From: Chromohalobacter israelensis | GTDB lineage: Bacteria; Pseudomonadota; Gammaproteobacteria; Pseudomonadales; Halomonadaceae | Length of the DNA: 64,000 nt | Reading direction: 5' to 3' | Assembly (NCBI GenBank): GCA_000761475.1 | Contig: JQNW01000009.1 | Location: forward strand, 62,001 to 126,000 | Shown: piece by piece, positions 24,448 through 35,302 of the stretch | Numbering within the stretch: position 1 is the stretch's first letter | Layout of the letters: the number at the start of each line of letters is the position of its first letter | Notes under the pieces: model-generated | The model's database searches: none | The model's input: only the letters and a program-made list of their open reading frames with translations | What the model was told of the DNA's origin: nothing | Position numbers and translations under genes: made by a program

Positions 24448-26346
24448 ATGACTACCGCCGCTCACGCCGAGACGCTAGGCTTCCAGACCGAAGTCAAACA
24501 GCTATTGCAGCTGATGATTCACTCCCTGTATTCCAACCGGGAGATCTTCCTGCGCGAGCTGATTTCCAACGCTGCGGATGCTTGTGACAAGTTGCGCTAC
24601 GAGGCGCTGGAAAACGACACGCTGTACGGCGACGACAGCGAACTGCGCATCGAGATCGAACACGATGCCGAGGCGGGAACCGTCACCGTGCGTGACAACG
24701 GCATCGGCATGAGCCGCGACGAGGTGATCCAGAACCTGGGGACCATCGCGCGCAGCGGCACGGCGGAATTCCTGCAGCAGCTCTCCGGCGAAAAGCAGAA
24801 AGATGCCAAGTTGATCGGTCAATTCGGTGTCGGCTTCTATTCCGGCTTCATCGTCTCCGACGAGATCACCGTGCGCACGCGTCGGGTCGATCAGGAGCAG
24901 GGCGTGCAGTGGCATTCACGCGGCGAAGGCGAGTTCGATATCGCCGATATCGACAAACCCGAGCGCGGCACCGAAATCGTCCTGCACCTCAAGGAGGACG
25001 CCAAGGAGTTCGCCGACGCCGAGCGCCTCAAGCATCTGGTGCGCACCTATTCCGACCACATCGAAGTGCCGGTGCGCATGCCCAAGGTCGAGAAGGCCCA
25101 CGATGAAGAGGGCAACGAGATCGAGGGCAGCGAGACCGTCACCTGGGAAACCGTCAACGAAGCGACCGCGCTGTGGGTACGCCCCAAGGAAGAGATCAGC
25201 GACGACGAGTACAAGGCGTTCTACAAGCATGTGGCGCACGACTTCAGTGATCCGCTGACCTGGAGCCACAACAAGGTCGAAGGCAAGCTCGAATACACCA
25301 GCCTGCTGTATGTTCCGGGGCGCGCGCCGTTCGATCTGTATCAGCGCGAGGGCGTGCGCGGCCTCAAGCTCTACGTGCAGCGCGTGTTCATCATGGACGA
25401 CGCCGAGCAGTTCCTGCCGCTCTATCTGCGCTTCATCAAGGGCGTGGTCGACTCCAAGGACCTCTCGCTCAACGTCTCGCGTGAATTGCTGCAGAAGGAT
25501 CCGCAGGTCGACAAGCTCAAGTCCGCGTTGACCAAGCGCTCGCTGGACATGCTCAAGAAGCTGGCCAAGGACGAAGAGGCGTATCAGACGTTCTGGAACG
25601 CCTTCGGCAACGTGCTCAAGGAAGGTCCGGCGGAAGACTTCGCCAACCGCGACAAGATCGCCGACCTGTTGCGTTTCTCCTCCACGCAGACCGACAGCGC
25701 CACGCAGGATCAGTCGCTTGCCGGCTATGTCAGCCGCATGAAGGAAGGTCAGCAGAAGATCTATTACCTGGTGGCCGATGGCTTCAATGCGGCCAGCCAT
25801 AGTCCGCACCTGGAGATCTTCCGCAAGAAGGGCATCGAAGTGCTGCTGCTGCATGATCGTATCGATGAATGGCTGATGAGCCACCTCACCGAATACGACG
25901 GCAAGGCCTTCGCCGATGTCGCCAAGGGCGATCTCGACCTCGACGACATGGCCGACGAGGAAGAAAAGAAAGCCCAGGAAGAAACCGCCAAGGCCAAGGC
26001 GCCGCTGATCGAGCGCGTCAAGACCGCGCTGGGGGACGAGGTGCAGGAAGTCCGCATCACCCACCGCCTGACCGACTCGCCGGCTTGCGTCGTGCTCTCG
26101 GAACACGACATGGGCTATCAGATGCGTCGCTTGATGGAGGCGGCCGGGCAGCCGTTGCCCGAGGTCAAGCCGATCCTCGAGCTCAACCCCGAGCATAGCC
26201 TGGTCGCACGGCTCGAAGGTGCCGACGACAGCGTCTTCAACGATCTGGCGCGTATCCTGCTGGACCAGGCGATCATCGCCGAGGGGGGCCACCTCGAAGA
26301 CCCCGCCACCTATGTGCAGCGCCTCAACAAGCTCTTGAGTCACTGA
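24448..26346 (+). CDS. htpG: Hsp90-family chaperone HtpG
   Basis: A 632-residue ATP-dependent chaperone acting late in folding and in protein remodelling. The GHKL ATPase site is complete: Glu and Asn in [26 protein letters not shown], and the lid glycine motif GQFGVGFYS. The middle domain Arg lies in LNVSRELLQ. Length matches E. coli HtpG (624 aa). [12 protein letters not shown] at 24448 is the family start; the frame stays open upstream. It has a consensus RpoH promoter. Confidence 0.97.
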   Translation: MTTAAHAETLGFQTEVKQLLQLMIHSLYSNREIFLRELISNAADACDKLRYEALENDTLYGDDSELRIEIEHDAEAGTVTVRDNGIGMSRDEVIQNLGTIARSGTAEFLQQLSGEKQKDAKLIGQFGVGFYSGFIVSDEITVRTRRVDQEQGVQWHSRGEGEFDIADIDKPERGTEIVLHLKEDAKEFADAERLKHLVRTYSDHIEVPVRMPKVEKAHDEEGNEIEGSETVTWETVNEATALWVRPKEEISDDEYKAFYKHVAHDFSDPLTWSHNKVEGKLEYTSLLYVPGRAPFDLYQREGVRGLKLYVQRVFIMDDAEQFLPLYLRFIKGVVDSKDLSLNVSRELLQKDPQVDKLKSALTKRSLDMLKKLAKDEEAYQTFWNAFGNVLKEGPAEDFANRDKIADLLRFSSTQTDSATQDQSLAGYVSRMKEGQQKIYYLVADGFNAASHSPHLEIFRKKGIEVLLLHDRIDEWLMSHLTEYDGKAFADVAKGDLDLDDMADEEEKKAQEETAKAKAPLIERVKTALGDEVQEVRITHRLTDSPACVVLSEHDMGYQMRRLMEAAGQPLPEVKPILELNPEHSLVARLEGADDSVFNDLARILLDQAIIAEGGHLEDPATYVQRLNKLLSH

Positions 26347-26367
26347 GGGCGTTGGCACTCGCTCACT

Positions 26368-26400
26368 GGGCCGGCCGCATGAGCCGGCCCTTTGCGTTTT
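26368..26400 (+). terminator. Terminator of htpG
   Basis: GGGCCGGC (26368-26375) pairs with GCCGGCCC (26383-26390), followed by a T-rich tail TTTGCGTTTT. Confidence 0.85.
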
Positions 26401-26475
26401 ACTGCCGGCAATATTGACTCAACATCGTCCTGCGTTGTTGGTAGACTGGCATCTTTGCGTTCAAGGAGTCGTCTC

Positions 26476-27357
26476 ATGCCGATTCGACACAACTTGTTCT
26501 TTCCGCGTCTTTCATCGTCACGCTCGCCGGCCCCGCGTTCCTGTTCCGCTCGACAACGACGCTCACTCTTGGCGCTCGCGCTACTCGGCGTGCTGGGAAC
26601 GAGTGTGGCGCCATCGCCGATGCAGGCTCATGCCGAGCCGGCATCGGGCGAGGTGCGAACCCTGGAAAGCAGCGTCGATACCCCGGCGCTCGATCCCGTC
26701 GAGCAACTGCCGGATCTGCGCCAGCACCCCGCGGGGCCTGAGCGCAAGGCGGCGTTCCTGGAACTGCTGGTGCCTCTGGTCGAAGCGGAGAACGCCAAGA
26801 TTCAGGCCCAGCGCGACTGGCTGCTCGAGGCGCGAGAGCGTCAGGCCTCGCTCAGCGCGGCCGACCGCGAGCACCTTCAACGGCTGTGCGCGGATTACGG
26901 CATCGAATGCGGCACGCCCAACACCTTCGAATACTTGTTGTCGCGCGTCGACACCCTGCCACTGGAAATGGTCGTCATTCAGGCCGTGGAGGAGTCGGGC
27001 TGGGGGACATCGCGCTTTGCCCGCCAGGGCAACAACCTGTTCGGTCTGCGCTGCTTCAGCGAAGGGTGCGGCCTGGCGCAGAAAGGAAGCAGTCGTCGCT
27101 ATCAACGCTTCGACAGCGTTCAGGAAAGCGTGGCGCACTACCTGCACAACCTGAACACCCATCGCGCCTATCTGTCGCTACGCCAGAAGCGTGCCGCGCT
27201 GACTGCCAACGGGGAGCCGGTCGCGGCCGAGTCGTTGATCCATACGCTGGACAACTACTCCGTCAGCGACGACTACTTCGATGTCCTGCTGGCGTTGTTG
27301 CGCACCAACGGCGACTTGATCCGTCAGCACAGCAGCGACGATGGCAGCCCGGCCTGA
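26476..27357 (+). CDS. bax: Bax-like glucosaminidase-domain protein
   Basis: A 293-residue exported protein with a long basic N-terminus followed by a hydrophobic signal (LLALALLGVLGTSVAPSPMQ). The C-terminal half has the glucosaminidase/mannosyl-glycoprotein endo-beta-GlcNAcase (LytB-like) domain: VVIQAVEESGWGTSRFARQG with the putative catalytic Glu, then NNLFGLRCFSEGCGL and HYLHNLNTHRAYLSLR. E. coli Bax has the same layout; peptidoglycan hydrolysis is inferred. AAGGAG precedes ATG 26476. Confidence 0.87.
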   Translation: MPIRHNLFFPRLSSSRSPAPRSCSARQRRSLLALALLGVLGTSVAPSPMQAHAEPASGEVRTLESSVDTPALDPVEQLPDLRQHPAGPERKAAFLELLVPLVEAENAKIQAQRDWLLEARERQASLSAADREHLQRLCADYGIECGTPNTFEYLLSRVDTLPLEMVVIQAVEESGWGTSRFARQGNNLFGLRCFSEGCGLAQKGSSRRYQRFDSVQESVAHYLHNLNTHRAYLSLRQKRAALTANGEPVAAESLIHTLDNYSVSDDYFDVLLALLRTNGDLIRQHSSDDGSPA

Positions 27358-27380
27358 GCCCTTGCCTTCGCCCTGTCACG

Positions 27381-27403
27381 CGCCGCCTTCGGGCGGCGTT
27401 TCT
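27381..27403 (+). terminator. Terminator after bax
   Basis: CGCCGCC (27381-27387), a TTCG tetraloop, and GGCGGCG (27392-27398), followed by TTT. Confidence 0.75.
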
Positions 27404-27478
27404 CGTCGGGACTCCATGCTTTTATCCATCGCTGCCAGGCGTGTAAAGTGAGTCCATATGCCCCTTCGCGAGGTCACC

Positions 27479-28942
27479 ATGACGCTCGATTCGCTGCGTT
27501 TCGATAACGCCTGGGCGCGCCTGCCCGAGGATTTCTTCACTCGGGTCAGTCCTGCGACCTGGAAAAACACGCGACTGCTGGATATCAGCCCACGGGGCTG
27601 TCGTGCGCTGGGCCTCGATCCCGTCTGTTTCGATGACGATGCCCCGGCGCGCGAGACGCTGCGCCAGCTCATGGGGGGCGAAACCGTCCTGCCGGGCATG
27701 GCGCCGCTGGCCCAGAAGTACACCGGGCATCAGTTCGGCGTCTACAATCCGGCCCTGGGGGACGGACGTGGCCTGCTGATGGGCGAGGCGCAGACCGCCG
27801 ACGGATACTGGGACCTGCACCTCAAGGGAGCAGGGCAAACGCCGTACTCGCGCTTCGGCGACGGCCGCGCCGTGCTGCGCTCATCGGTACGCGAGTACCT
27901 GGCCGGCGAAGCCATGGCGGGGCTGGGCGTTCCCACGACGCTGGCGCTGGCGCTGGCGACCAACGACGAGAAGGTCCAGCGGGAACGCGTCGAGCCCGGC
28001 GCGACCTTGCTGCGCCTGGCCCCCAGTCACGTGCGTTTCGGACACTTCGAGTGGCTCTATCAGTCGCGTCGTCACGATGACATGCGGCGTCTCGTCGATC
28101 ATGTCATCGAGCGCCACCGGCCGGCCCTGGCAGCGAGCGAGTCGCCGGCGGTGGCCCTGTTCGGCGATGTCGTGGCACGCACCGCCCGCCTGATCGCGGC
28201 CTGGCAGGCCTACGGGTTCGTGCACGCGGTGATGAATACCGACAACATGTCGATACTGGGGCTGACGCTCGATTATGGTCCCTATGCGTTCATGGATGCC
28301 TACGACCCTAGGCTGGTCCCCAATCATACCGATGCCAATGGTCGCTATGCCTTCGATCAGCAGCCCGGCGTCGGGCTGTGGAACCTCTCGGTGCTGGGCC
28401 AATCCTTGACCCCGTTGGCCGAGCCGGATGCCCTGCGTGACCGGCTGACGGAGTACGAGCCGGCGCTGCAGCAAGAATACGCGCGCTTGATGCGTGCGCG
28501 CCTGGGGCTCGAAAGCGTCGTCGAGGGGGACGCGCAATTAGTGCAGGACTGGCTGACGCTGTTGGCCGAGGCCGGAGCGGATTATCACCGTGCCTTTCGT
28601 GCCCTGGGCGAATGGGCCGTCGATGACGGCGAGTGGCTACGCCAGGAGGTGCCGGTCGAAGGCTTGTCGGCCTGGCTGTCGCGCTATCGCGAGCGCCTTC
28701 AGGAAGAGGAGCGCGATGCCGCGTCGCGCCGTGACGCCATGCAGGCAGTCAACCCGCTCTACGTGCTGCGCACGCATCTGGCGCAGCAGGTCATCGAGGC
28801 GGCGGAAGCGGGAGATGAGGCACCGCTGGTGGAATTTCGCCGCTTGCTCGCCGACCCTTTCACCGCGCGCCCCGGCATGGAGCGCTGGGCAGCCGCGCCG
28901 CCCCCTCAGGCCTCGGTGATCTGTCTTTCCTGCTCGTCCTAG
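27479..28942 (+). CDS. selO: SelO/YdiU protein AMPylase
   Basis: A 487-residue pseudokinase-fold enzyme that transfers AMP from ATP to Ser, Thr or Tyr of proteins, a redox-linked response. Visible signatures are KYTGHQFGVYNPALGDGRG, the LKGAGQTPYSRFGDGRA loop, and the metal-binding NTDNMSILGLTLDYGP. The protein ends CLSCSS, the position where eukaryotic SelO carries Cys-x-x-Sec-Ser-Ser; here it is Cys. I start at ATG 27479 (GAGG upstream); an ATG at 27458 would add seven residues. Confidence 0.93.
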   Translation: MTLDSLRFDNAWARLPEDFFTRVSPATWKNTRLLDISPRGCRALGLDPVCFDDDAPARETLRQLMGGETVLPGMAPLAQKYTGHQFGVYNPALGDGRGLLMGEAQTADGYWDLHLKGAGQTPYSRFGDGRAVLRSSVREYLAGEAMAGLGVPTTLALALATNDEKVQRERVEPGATLLRLAPSHVRFGHFEWLYQSRRHDDMRRLVDHVIERHRPALAASESPAVALFGDVVARTARLIAAWQAYGFVHAVMNTDNMSILGLTLDYGPYAFMDAYDPRLVPNHTDANGRYAFDQQPGVGLWNLSVLGQSLTPLAEPDALRDRLTEYEPALQQEYARLMRARLGLESVVEGDAQLVQDWLTLLAEAGADYHRAFRALGEWAVDDGEWLRQEVPVEGLSAWLSRYRERLQEEERDAASRRDAMQAVNPLYVLRTHLAQQVIEAAEAGDEAPLVEFRRLLADPFTARPGMERWAAAPPPQASVICLSCSS

Positions 28943-29044
28943 GCGAGGCCCGGGACGCATCGGCGCGTTCCGTCGCGCTTTCCTCCGCCCCAGGCGCCAT
29001 GTTGAACCATACTCAAGGTGAGTCACTCGCCCGGGGGGATCATC

Positions 29045-29633
29045 ATGGCGCCACCACGCTGTCAGGTACTGTCGCTTCATCCGCACGAGGGGCGCTCCGC
29101 GCCGAGCGCACTGCTCGTGGTGGCCATGCAACAGGTCCATGCGGGCCTCCTGACGCCCCTGGGCACGGCCGGGCCGACCGAGTCGCTGACGCTGCTGCTG
29201 AAGGAGTGGCGAGGGCTGCATCGTGCATGTCCGGCATTTCTCCCGCAAGGCCGATGCCTCCTGCCGTGCCGGCCGTCCCGAGGCCGATTTCCTGCCCTGC
29301 GCCACACCGCTGCCGGGTGAGCGAGTGGTCACCACGCACGTCGACGATCCTTTCGTGGATACCGATCTGGACACCTGGCTGCGTCGTCACGGGGTCGCGC
29401 ACTTGGTGGTGGCCGGTGTCACCACGACGGGCGCGATCATGACCCTGACGCGTCACGCGCTGACACTGGGGTTCGATGTCACTGTCGTTGCCGATGCCTG
29501 CGCCGACCAGGCGTTGCTCGCGCTTGACGGTACCCGATGGGAAGCGTCGACGATGCATGGGCTGGGACTCGCGTTGCTCGAACGGCAAGGCGCCGAGATT
29601 TCGAGTGTGCGTGACGTGCATCGGACCTGCTGA
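29045..29633 (+). pseudogene. Decayed isochorismatase-family cysteine hydrolase (frameshifted)
   Basis: Two overlapping frames make up one isochorismatase-like protein. The first (from ATG 29045) holds SALLVVAMQQVHAGLL and LLLKEWRGL. The second, in frame with 29220-29633, continues IVHVRHFSRKADAS, PLPGERVV and AHLVVAGVTTTGAIMTLTRH. The switch falls at about 29216-29220 and needs one extra or two missing bases. All three catalytic residues are also changed: Asp to Ala in VVAMQ, Lys to Thr in ERVVTTH, and nucleophile Cys to Ala in TTTGAIMT. Both facts argue against an active hydrolase. Confidence 0.75.
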
Positions 29634-29653
29634 CGATGACAGAAAAGAGACCG

Positions 29654-29682
29654 AAGAGCGTCGCCGAGCACGCGACGCTCTT
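29654..29682. terminator. Hairpin after the decayed hydrolase gene
   Basis: AAGAGCGTCG (29654-29663) and CGACGCTCTT (29673-29682) form a perfect 10-bp stem ending in TT, with A residues before it, so it may stop transcription from either side. Confidence 0.7.
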
Positions 29683-30066
29683 AACTAAGAAAGCGCGAAA
29701 ATAATGCATCGTTTATGATTGCCATAAGAAAATGGCGAGGTTGGGTAGTGGTGTCTATTTTTATTCAAAAACAGAGGGTTATGATCTTTTTCGTAGCATA
29801 AGAGTTGCGTTATGCCATCCATAACACAATGATTATGATGGAGTTTTTTGACTGTATTGTTGATTTTCAAGATGTTTTTCCTTAAACACATGGGACCCTG
29901 CTTTTGAAATGAGTCACTTATGACCGGGCGTGTTCGCGAGAGTTCGCCGGGTGAAAAGTGGCCCGCGATATTAGCCAAGCGTTCATGGGACCCCCCGTGC
30001 AACGAGCAAGGAGTCAAGGATGAAAGTCACCAGGTATCCATCCCATCGTGAAACGGGAGATGCGTC
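29683..30066. other. AT-rich region upstream of pntAB
   Basis: About 380 bp with no supported gene and clearly lower GC than its surroundings, especially 29690-29900. Several TTATG/CATAA words occur; GTTATG (29809-29814) and CATAAC (29820-29825) form a perfect inverted repeat with a 5-bp spacer. It presumably holds the pntAB promoter and leader. I cannot identify a consensus promoter with confidence. Confidence 0.4.
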
Positions 30067-31638
30067 ATGAAGATCGGAGCGCCGAAAGAGCGCGCCCAGG
30101 GCGAGGCTCGCGTCGCCCTGACGCCGGAGAGTGCCCAGCACATTCAAAAACTCGGGCATACGTGTGTCATCGAATCCGGAGCCGGCCTTGCCGCGGGCTT
30201 CGATGATGCCGCCTATCGTGACGCGGGCGTCGAGATCGTCGAGGGGGCCGATGCGTTATGGTCCACCGCCGAGGTGGTCATCAAGGTTCGCGAGCCCAGC
30301 GAAGAGGAAGTCGGCTACCTGCGCGAGGGACAGACCCTGATCGCGTTTTTCTGGCCGGCGCAGAACGAGGCGCTGCTCGAGCGCTGCAAGGCGACCGGCG
30401 CCACGGTCATTGCCATGGACATGGTGCCGCGTATCTCGCGGGCCCAGAAGATGGATGCGCTGTCGAGCACCGCCAACATCGCCGGCTATCGCGCGGTGAT
30501 CGAGGCAGGCAACCAGTTCGGACGCTTCTTCACCGGTCAGGTCACGGCGGCCGGCAAGGTACCGCCGGCCAAGGTGCTGGTCGTGGGCGCGGGCGTCGCG
30601 GGGCTGGCCGCGATCGGCACGGCGACCAGCCTGGGCGCGGTGGTACGCGCCTTCGACGTGCGGCCGGAGGTCGCCGAGCAGATCGAATCGATGGGGGCCG
30701 AGTTCCTGTTTCTCGATTTCGAGGATAGTCAGGATGGCTCCGGCACCGGTGGCTATGCGGCGCCTTCCAGCCCCGAGTTCCGCGAGAAGCAGCTGGCACT
30801 GTTCCGCGAGCAGGCGCCCGAGGTGGATATCGTCATCACCACGGCGCTGATTCCCGGCAAGCCGGCGCCCAAGCTGTGGCTCGAGGACATGGTCCATGCC
30901 ATGAAGCCGGGCTCGGTGATCGTCGACCTGGCGGCGGAGAAGGGCGGCAACTGCGATCTCACCGTGCCCGATCAGCGCATCGTGACCGACAACGGCGTGA
31001 TCGTGGTCGGGTATACCGATTTCCCCTCGCGCATGGCGACGCAGGCCTCGCTGCTCTATGCCACCAACATTCGTCACATGTTGACCGATCTGACGCCGGA
31101 AAAGGATGGCGTGATCGTTCACGACATGGAAGACGATGTGATTCGCGGTGCCACGGTGACGCATCAAGGCGAGATCACCTTTCCGCCACCGCCGCCCAAG
31201 GTCAAGGCGATCGGCCAGTCGGCGCCGAAGGAGAAACCCAAGGAGCCGACGCCCGAGGAGAAGAAGGCCGCCGAGCATGCCGCTTTTCTCGCCCAGACCA
31301 AGCGTCAGGTGGGAATGCTCGTCGCCGGCGGGGCGGTGATGGGGCTGTTGGGGCTGGTCGCGCCGGCCTCGTTCATGCAGCACTTCATCGTCTTCGTGCT
31401 GGCCTGCTTCGTCGGTTTCCAGGTGATCTGGAATGTCAGCCATTCGCTTCACACGCCGCTGATGGCGGTGACCAACGCCATCTCGGGCATCATCGTGCTG
31501 GGGGCGGTGCTGCAGGTCGGTTCGGGAAGCTTCCTGGTGGGGCTGTTGGCAGGCATTTCGGTGCTGATTGCCACCATCAATATCGTGGGGGGCTTCTTGG
31601 TCACGCGCCGAATGCTCGCCATGTTCCAGAAATCCTAA
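30067..31638 (+). CDS. pntA: NAD(P) transhydrogenase subunit alpha (single-chain)
   Basis: A 523-residue subunit of the proton-translocating transhydrogenase, which uses the proton gradient to make NADPH from NADH. Domain I (NAD-binding, about 1-370) has [21 protein letters not shown] charged linker ([19 protein letters not shown], about 380-400) follows, then four hydrophobic helices of domain II. The single chain resembles E. coli PntA rather than the split PntAA/PntAB of many relatives. GGGAGATGCGTC precedes the ATG. pntB starts 18 bp after the stop. Confidence 0.96.
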   Translation: MKIGAPKERAQGEARVALTPESAQHIQKLGHTCVIESGAGLAAGFDDAAYRDAGVEIVEGADALWSTAEVVIKVREPSEEEVGYLREGQTLIAFFWPAQNEALLERCKATGATVIAMDMVPRISRAQKMDALSSTANIAGYRAVIEAGNQFGRFFTGQVTAAGKVPPAKVLVVGAGVAGLAAIGTATSLGAVVRAFDVRPEVAEQIESMGAEFLFLDFEDSQDGSGTGGYAAPSSPEFREKQLALFREQAPEVDIVITTALIPGKPAPKLWLEDMVHAMKPGSVIVDLAAEKGGNCDLTVPDQRIVTDNGVIVVGYTDFPSRMATQASLLYATNIRHMLTDLTPEKDGVIVHDMEDDVIRGATVTHQGEITFPPPPPKVKAIGQSAPKEKPKEPTPEEKKAAEHAAFLAQTKRQVGMLVAGGAVMGLLGLVAPASFMQHFIVFVLACFVGFQVIWNVSHSLHTPLMAVTNAISGIIVLGAVLQVGSGSFLVGLLAGISVLIATINIVGGFLVTRRMLAMFQKS

Positions 31639-31656
31639 CGCGGCGGAGAAAAGACG

Positions 31657-33099
31657 ATGTTGAGTCAAGGATTGGTGTCCGCCGCAGCGGTGGCGGCAAG
31701 TGTGTTGTTCATCCTTTCGCTGGGGGGATTGAGCAATCAGGAAAAAGCCAAGCGTGCCGTCTGGTACGGCATCGTGGGGATGGGGCTGGCGGTGGTCTTC
31801 ACCATGTTCGGCCCCAATGTCGGCGGTTACTGGTGGATGATCCCGATGATGGTGATCGGTGCCGGGATCGGCGTCTACCTGGCCAAGAAGGTGGACATGA
31901 CCGAGATGCCCCAGCTCGTGGCGGCATTGCACAGCTTCGTCGGTCTCGCGGCGGTGTTCATCGGCTTCAATGCCGACCTGGAACGTCGCCGGGTGATGGC
32001 CGCGCAACTCGCCGGGGACGTCAGCGAGCGGTTTTCGGCCTTCGCCGCGCTGGTGGCCGAGAAGACGCCGGCCGAGCTGACCTTCCTGCAGGTCGAGGTG
32101 GTGCTGGGGGTCTTCATCGGTGCGGTGACCTTCACCGGCTCGGTGATTGCCTTCGGCAAGCTGGCGGGCAAGGTGGATGGCAAGCCGCGTCAGTTGCCTG
32201 GCGGTCATCTGCTGAATGCCGCGGCGGCCATCGTGTCGCTGTTGCTGGCGATCGCCTACCTCAACGGTGCGGGCTTCTGGACGCTGCTGCTACTGGCGCT
32301 GCTGGCCTTCTTCATCGGCTATCACCTGATCATGGGCATCGGCGGCGCCGACATGCCGGTAGTGGTCTCGATGCTCAACAGCTACTCCGGCTGGGCGGCG
32401 GCGGCCATCGGCTTCACGCTGTCCAATGACCTGCTGATCGTCACTGGGGCCCTGGTGGGCTCTTCCGGTGCCATCCTCTCCTACATCATGTGCAAGGCGA
32501 TGAACCGCAACTTCGTCAACGTGATCCTGGGTGGTTTCGGCGGCAGCAAAGGGCCGGCCGCGGAGATCGAGGGCGAACAGGTCGCCATCGATACCAGCGG
32601 CGTGGCCAGTGCGCTCAACGAGGCCGATAGCGTGATCATCGTGCCCGGGTACGGCATGGCGGTGGCACAGGCCCAGAATGCGGTCAGCGAGTTGACGCGC
32701 AAGTTGCGCGCCGCCGGCAAGACGGTGCGCTTCGGGATTCATCCCGTGGCGGGTCGTCTGCCCGGTCACATGAACGTTCTGCTGGCCGAGGCCAAGGTGC
32801 CTTACGATATCGTGCTGGAAATGGACGAGATCAACGACGACTTCGCGGAAACCGACGTGGTGATCGTCATCGGCTCCAACGATATCGTCAATCCGGCCGC
32901 CGAGGAGGATCCCAACAGCCCCATCGCCGGCATGCCGGTGCTCAAGGTCTGGGAAGCCAAGAACGTCTTCGTCTGCAAGCGTGGCCAGGGCACGGGCTAC
33001 TCGGGCATCGAGAACCCGCTGTTCTTCAAGGAGAACACGCGCATGCTGTACGGCGACGCCAAGTCGAGCATCGATGCCTTGCTGCCGATGGTCGACTGA
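31657..33099 (+). CDS. pntB: NAD(P) transhydrogenase subunit beta
   Basis: A 480-residue partner of PntA. The N-terminal half is the remaining membrane domain (about nine hydrophobic helices, with [20 protein letters not shown]). The C-terminal domain III binds NADP(H) through [19 protein letters not shown] and [24 protein letters not shown] precedes the ATG. Operon with pntA, closed by a strong terminator. Confidence 0.97.
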   Translation: MLSQGLVSAAAVAASVLFILSLGGLSNQEKAKRAVWYGIVGMGLAVVFTMFGPNVGGYWWMIPMMVIGAGIGVYLAKKVDMTEMPQLVAALHSFVGLAAVFIGFNADLERRRVMAAQLAGDVSERFSAFAALVAEKTPAELTFLQVEVVLGVFIGAVTFTGSVIAFGKLAGKVDGKPRQLPGGHLLNAAAAIVSLLLAIAYLNGAGFWTLLLLALLAFFIGYHLIMGIGGADMPVVVSMLNSYSGWAAAAIGFTLSNDLLIVTGALVGSSGAILSYIMCKAMNRNFVNVILGGFGGSKGPAAEIEGEQVAIDTSGVASALNEADSVIIVPGYGMAVAQAQNAVSELTRKLRAAGKTVRFGIHPVAGRLPGHMNVLLAEAKVPYDIVLEMDEINDDFAETDVVIVIGSNDIVNPAAEEDPNSPIAGMPVLKVWEAKNVFVCKRGQGTGYSGIENPLFFKENTRMLYGDAKSSIDALLPMVD

Positions 33100-33128
33100 G
33101 CGGCCCGCAGAAAGGCCGTACTGCGACA

Positions 33129-33161
33129 CGACGACACCGCCTTCGGGCGGTGTCGTCGTTT
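33129..33161 (+). terminator. Terminator of pntAB
   Basis: CGACGACACCGCC (33129-33141), TTCG loop, GGCGGTGTCGTCG (33146-33158), then TTT. A 13-bp perfect stem. Confidence 0.93.
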
Positions 33162-33292
33162 GAGGGGAGCCGAAGGGCGGGGCATGTTTCCGTCATGCGC
33201 CGGCGGCACGTCAATGTCATCGATGATCGGGCGTGCGTGACACGTCAGGTTCGCTACAATGGCGTCATTTCGCAGGCCACTAGGAAATCTTG

Positions 33293-34363
33293 ATGACCGA
33301 CGAACGACCTAAAGTCGCCGTGCTCGGCGGGGGGAGCTTCGGCACCGCGATTGCCAGCATTGCCGCCGACAATGGGGCCCGCGTGAACCAGTGGTTGCGT
33401 GATCCGGCGTTGATCGAGCAGATCAATCGCGAGCATCGCAACGCCCGCTACTTGCCGGACTACGCGATCAATCCTGCGGTCGTCGCGTCCGACGATATGC
33501 GAGAGGTGCTCCGCGACGCTGAACTGGTGTTCATCGCGATTCCGTCGAGTGCCTTTCTGACGGTCGTGCGTCAGGCATTGCCCTGGCTAAAGCCGACGCA
33601 AATCCTGGTCAGCACCACCAAGGGGATTCAGGAAGACGGCTTCAAGCTGATGAGCCAGATCCTCGAGGAAGAAACCGGCTTTCCGCACATCGGGGTGCTC
33701 TCGGGGCCCAACCTGGCCTCGGAGATCGCCCAGAAGCATCTGACGGCCACGGTCATCGCCAGCGACGACCCCTTGACCCGCGCCCGGGTGCAGTCGGCGC
33801 TCGGTTGCGATTATTTCCGGGTATACGCCAGTAATGACCGCTACGGTGTCGAACTCGGCGGGGCGTTGAAGAACATCTATGCCATCGCCGCGGGCATGGC
33901 GGCAGCGCTCGGCATGGGCGAGAACACGCGCAGCATGCTGATGACGCGGGCGCTGGCGGAGATGAGTCGATTCGCGGTGGCGCTCGGCGCCAACCCGCTG
34001 ACGTTCATCGGTCTGGCCGGCGTGGGCGACCTCATCGTGACCTGCTCATCGAAGCTCTCGCGCAATTATCGCGTCGGTTTCGCGCTGGGCGAGGACAAGA
34101 CCCTGGAAGAAGCCGTCACGGCCCTGGGCCAGGTGGCGGAGGGCGTCAACACCGTGAGCCTGGTCCGCGAGAAGGCGCGTCGCGAGCATATCTACATGCC
34201 GCTGGCCGAAGGGCTTTATCAGGTGCTGTTCAACGGCGTGCCGGCGCGCCAGATGGCACAGATGCTGATGCAGCAGGAACAAAGCAGCGACGTGGAGTTC
34301 ATTCTTTCCCGTCAGGACGTATTCGAAGCGCGCAGGCTGGAACCCGGCGCCGAGGAGACTTGA
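33293..34363 (+). CDS. gpsA: Glycerol-3-phosphate dehydrogenase [NAD(P)+]
   Basis: A 356-residue cytoplasmic enzyme reducing dihydroxyacetone phosphate to sn-glycerol-3-phosphate, the entry to phospholipid synthesis. The Rossmann motif [14 protein letters not shown] is at the N-terminus; [10 protein letters not shown] and the catalytic Lys in [17 protein letters not shown] are present. ATG 33293 with AGGA upstream is chosen over the TTG one codon before it. sixA starts 2 bp after the stop. Confidence 0.96.
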   Translation: MTDERPKVAVLGGGSFGTAIASIAADNGARVNQWLRDPALIEQINREHRNARYLPDYAINPAVVASDDMREVLRDAELVFIAIPSSAFLTVVRQALPWLKPTQILVSTTKGIQEDGFKLMSQILEEETGFPHIGVLSGPNLASEIAQKHLTATVIASDDPLTRARVQSALGCDYFRVYASNDRYGVELGGALKNIYAIAAGMAAALGMGENTRSMLMTRALAEMSRFAVALGANPLTFIGLAGVGDLIVTCSSKLSRNYRVGFALGEDKTLEEAVTALGQVAEGVNTVSLVREKARREHIYMPLAEGLYQVLFNGVPARQMAQMLMQQEQSSDVEFILSRQDVFEARRLEPGAEET

Positions 34364-34365
34364 AC

Positions 34366-34851
34366 ATGTCGATTCTGTATATCATGCGGCATGGCGAGGC
34401 AGCGCCGGGCACGCCCGACAGCGAGCGGTCACTTACCGAGCATGGCGAGCAGGAAGCGCGCACGATGGGCGCCTGGCTGAGCGAGGTGCTGACCGATGAC
34501 GTACGGCATGCGCTGCGTATCGTCGCCAGCCCGTACCGGCGTGCGCAGCAGACCGCACGATTGGTCGCGGCGCCGTTGGGCCTGAGCGTCGAGACTCTGC
34601 CGATCATCACGCCCGATGAGCCGCTCGAGCCGGTGATCGACTGGCTCCAGCAGCAAGTCCCGCAGATGCCGTGCCTGCTGGTGAGTCACATGCCGCTGGT
34701 CGGCGCCCTGGTCGGTCGTCTGGTCGAAGGCGACGTGCGCGCTTCTCAGCCGATGCCGACGTCGAGCGTGGCGGCACTGGAGGCCGAGGTGTGGGCGGCG
34801 GGCTGTGCCACGCTGCGCCAGTGGCAGTCGCCCCGTGACCTGTCCTCATAG
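34366..34851 (+). CDS. sixA: Phosphohistidine phosphatase SixA
   Basis: A 161-residue histidine-phosphatase superfamily protein. It has the RHGEA nucleophile motif (YIMRHGEAAPG), SPYRRAQQTA, and the second His in LLVSHMPLVGAL. SixA removes phosphate from His of phosphotransfer proteins such as ArcB or the nitrogen-PTS NPr. GAGGAG precedes ATG 34366. It is translationally linked to gpsA. Confidence 0.93.
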   Translation: MSILYIMRHGEAAPGTPDSERSLTEHGEQEARTMGAWLSEVLTDDVRHALRIVASPYRRAQQTARLVAAPLGLSVETLPIITPDEPLEPVIDWLQQQVPQMPCLLVSHMPLVGALVGRLVEGDVRASQPMPTSSVAALEAEVWAAGCATLRQWQSPRDLSS

Positions 34852-34876
34852 GCGATACCCACCCAAGGAGACCCAC

Positions 34877-35185
34877 ATGCCGTTCGTCGTCATCAATCGC
34901 GTTTACGTCAATCCCGGTTACGAGGCGGAATTCGAACGCCGCTTTCAGCGCCGGGCGAGTCAGGTCGACCGTCAGCCGGGATTCCGCGCCATGCGTGTTT
35001 TGCGCCCACAAGGCAACCAGGCGCCCTATCTCGTCGAAACCGAGTGGGACAGCCAGGAGGCCTTCCGCGCCTGGGTGGGCAGCGACGATTTCAAGCAGGC
35101 ACATGCCGACCCCATGCCCTCGGAGGCATTCGGCGAAGGCGGCGGGCTCGAGCAATTCGAGGTCGTCGAGGGGACCCAGGCATAA
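34877..35185 (+). CDS. Antibiotic-biosynthesis-monooxygenase (ABM)-domain protein
   Basis: A 102-residue ferredoxin-like ABM-fold protein. FVVINRVYVNPGYEAEFERR, PGFRAMRVLRPQG and YLVETEWDSQEAFRAWVGSD fit the group that includes IsdG-type haem-degrading and quinol monooxygenases. The conserved W in EWDSQEAFRAW suits either. The true activity is unknown. CAAGGAG precedes ATG 34877. It lies 25 bp after sixA and may be the third gene of that unit. Confidence 0.85.
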   Translation: MPFVVINRVYVNPGYEAEFERRFQRRASQVDRQPGFRAMRVLRPQGNQAPYLVETEWDSQEAFRAWVGSDDFKQAHADPMPSEAFGEGGGLEQFEVVEGTQA

Positions 35186-35302
35186 CGCCCCTGATACCGC
35201 CATGCATGTGTCATGGCGGGCATCACTCCCGTCATTAAGACCTTGGTGGGATCGACCAATGTCGAGGTTGTGTGACAACGCGGCTGTGCTTATCTTGCAG
35301 TT

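Noticed and set aside
30256-32208. 650-codon open frame antisense to pntA and pntB
   Set aside because: It spans two intact sense genes, is His/Arg-rich and has no ribosome site or domain.
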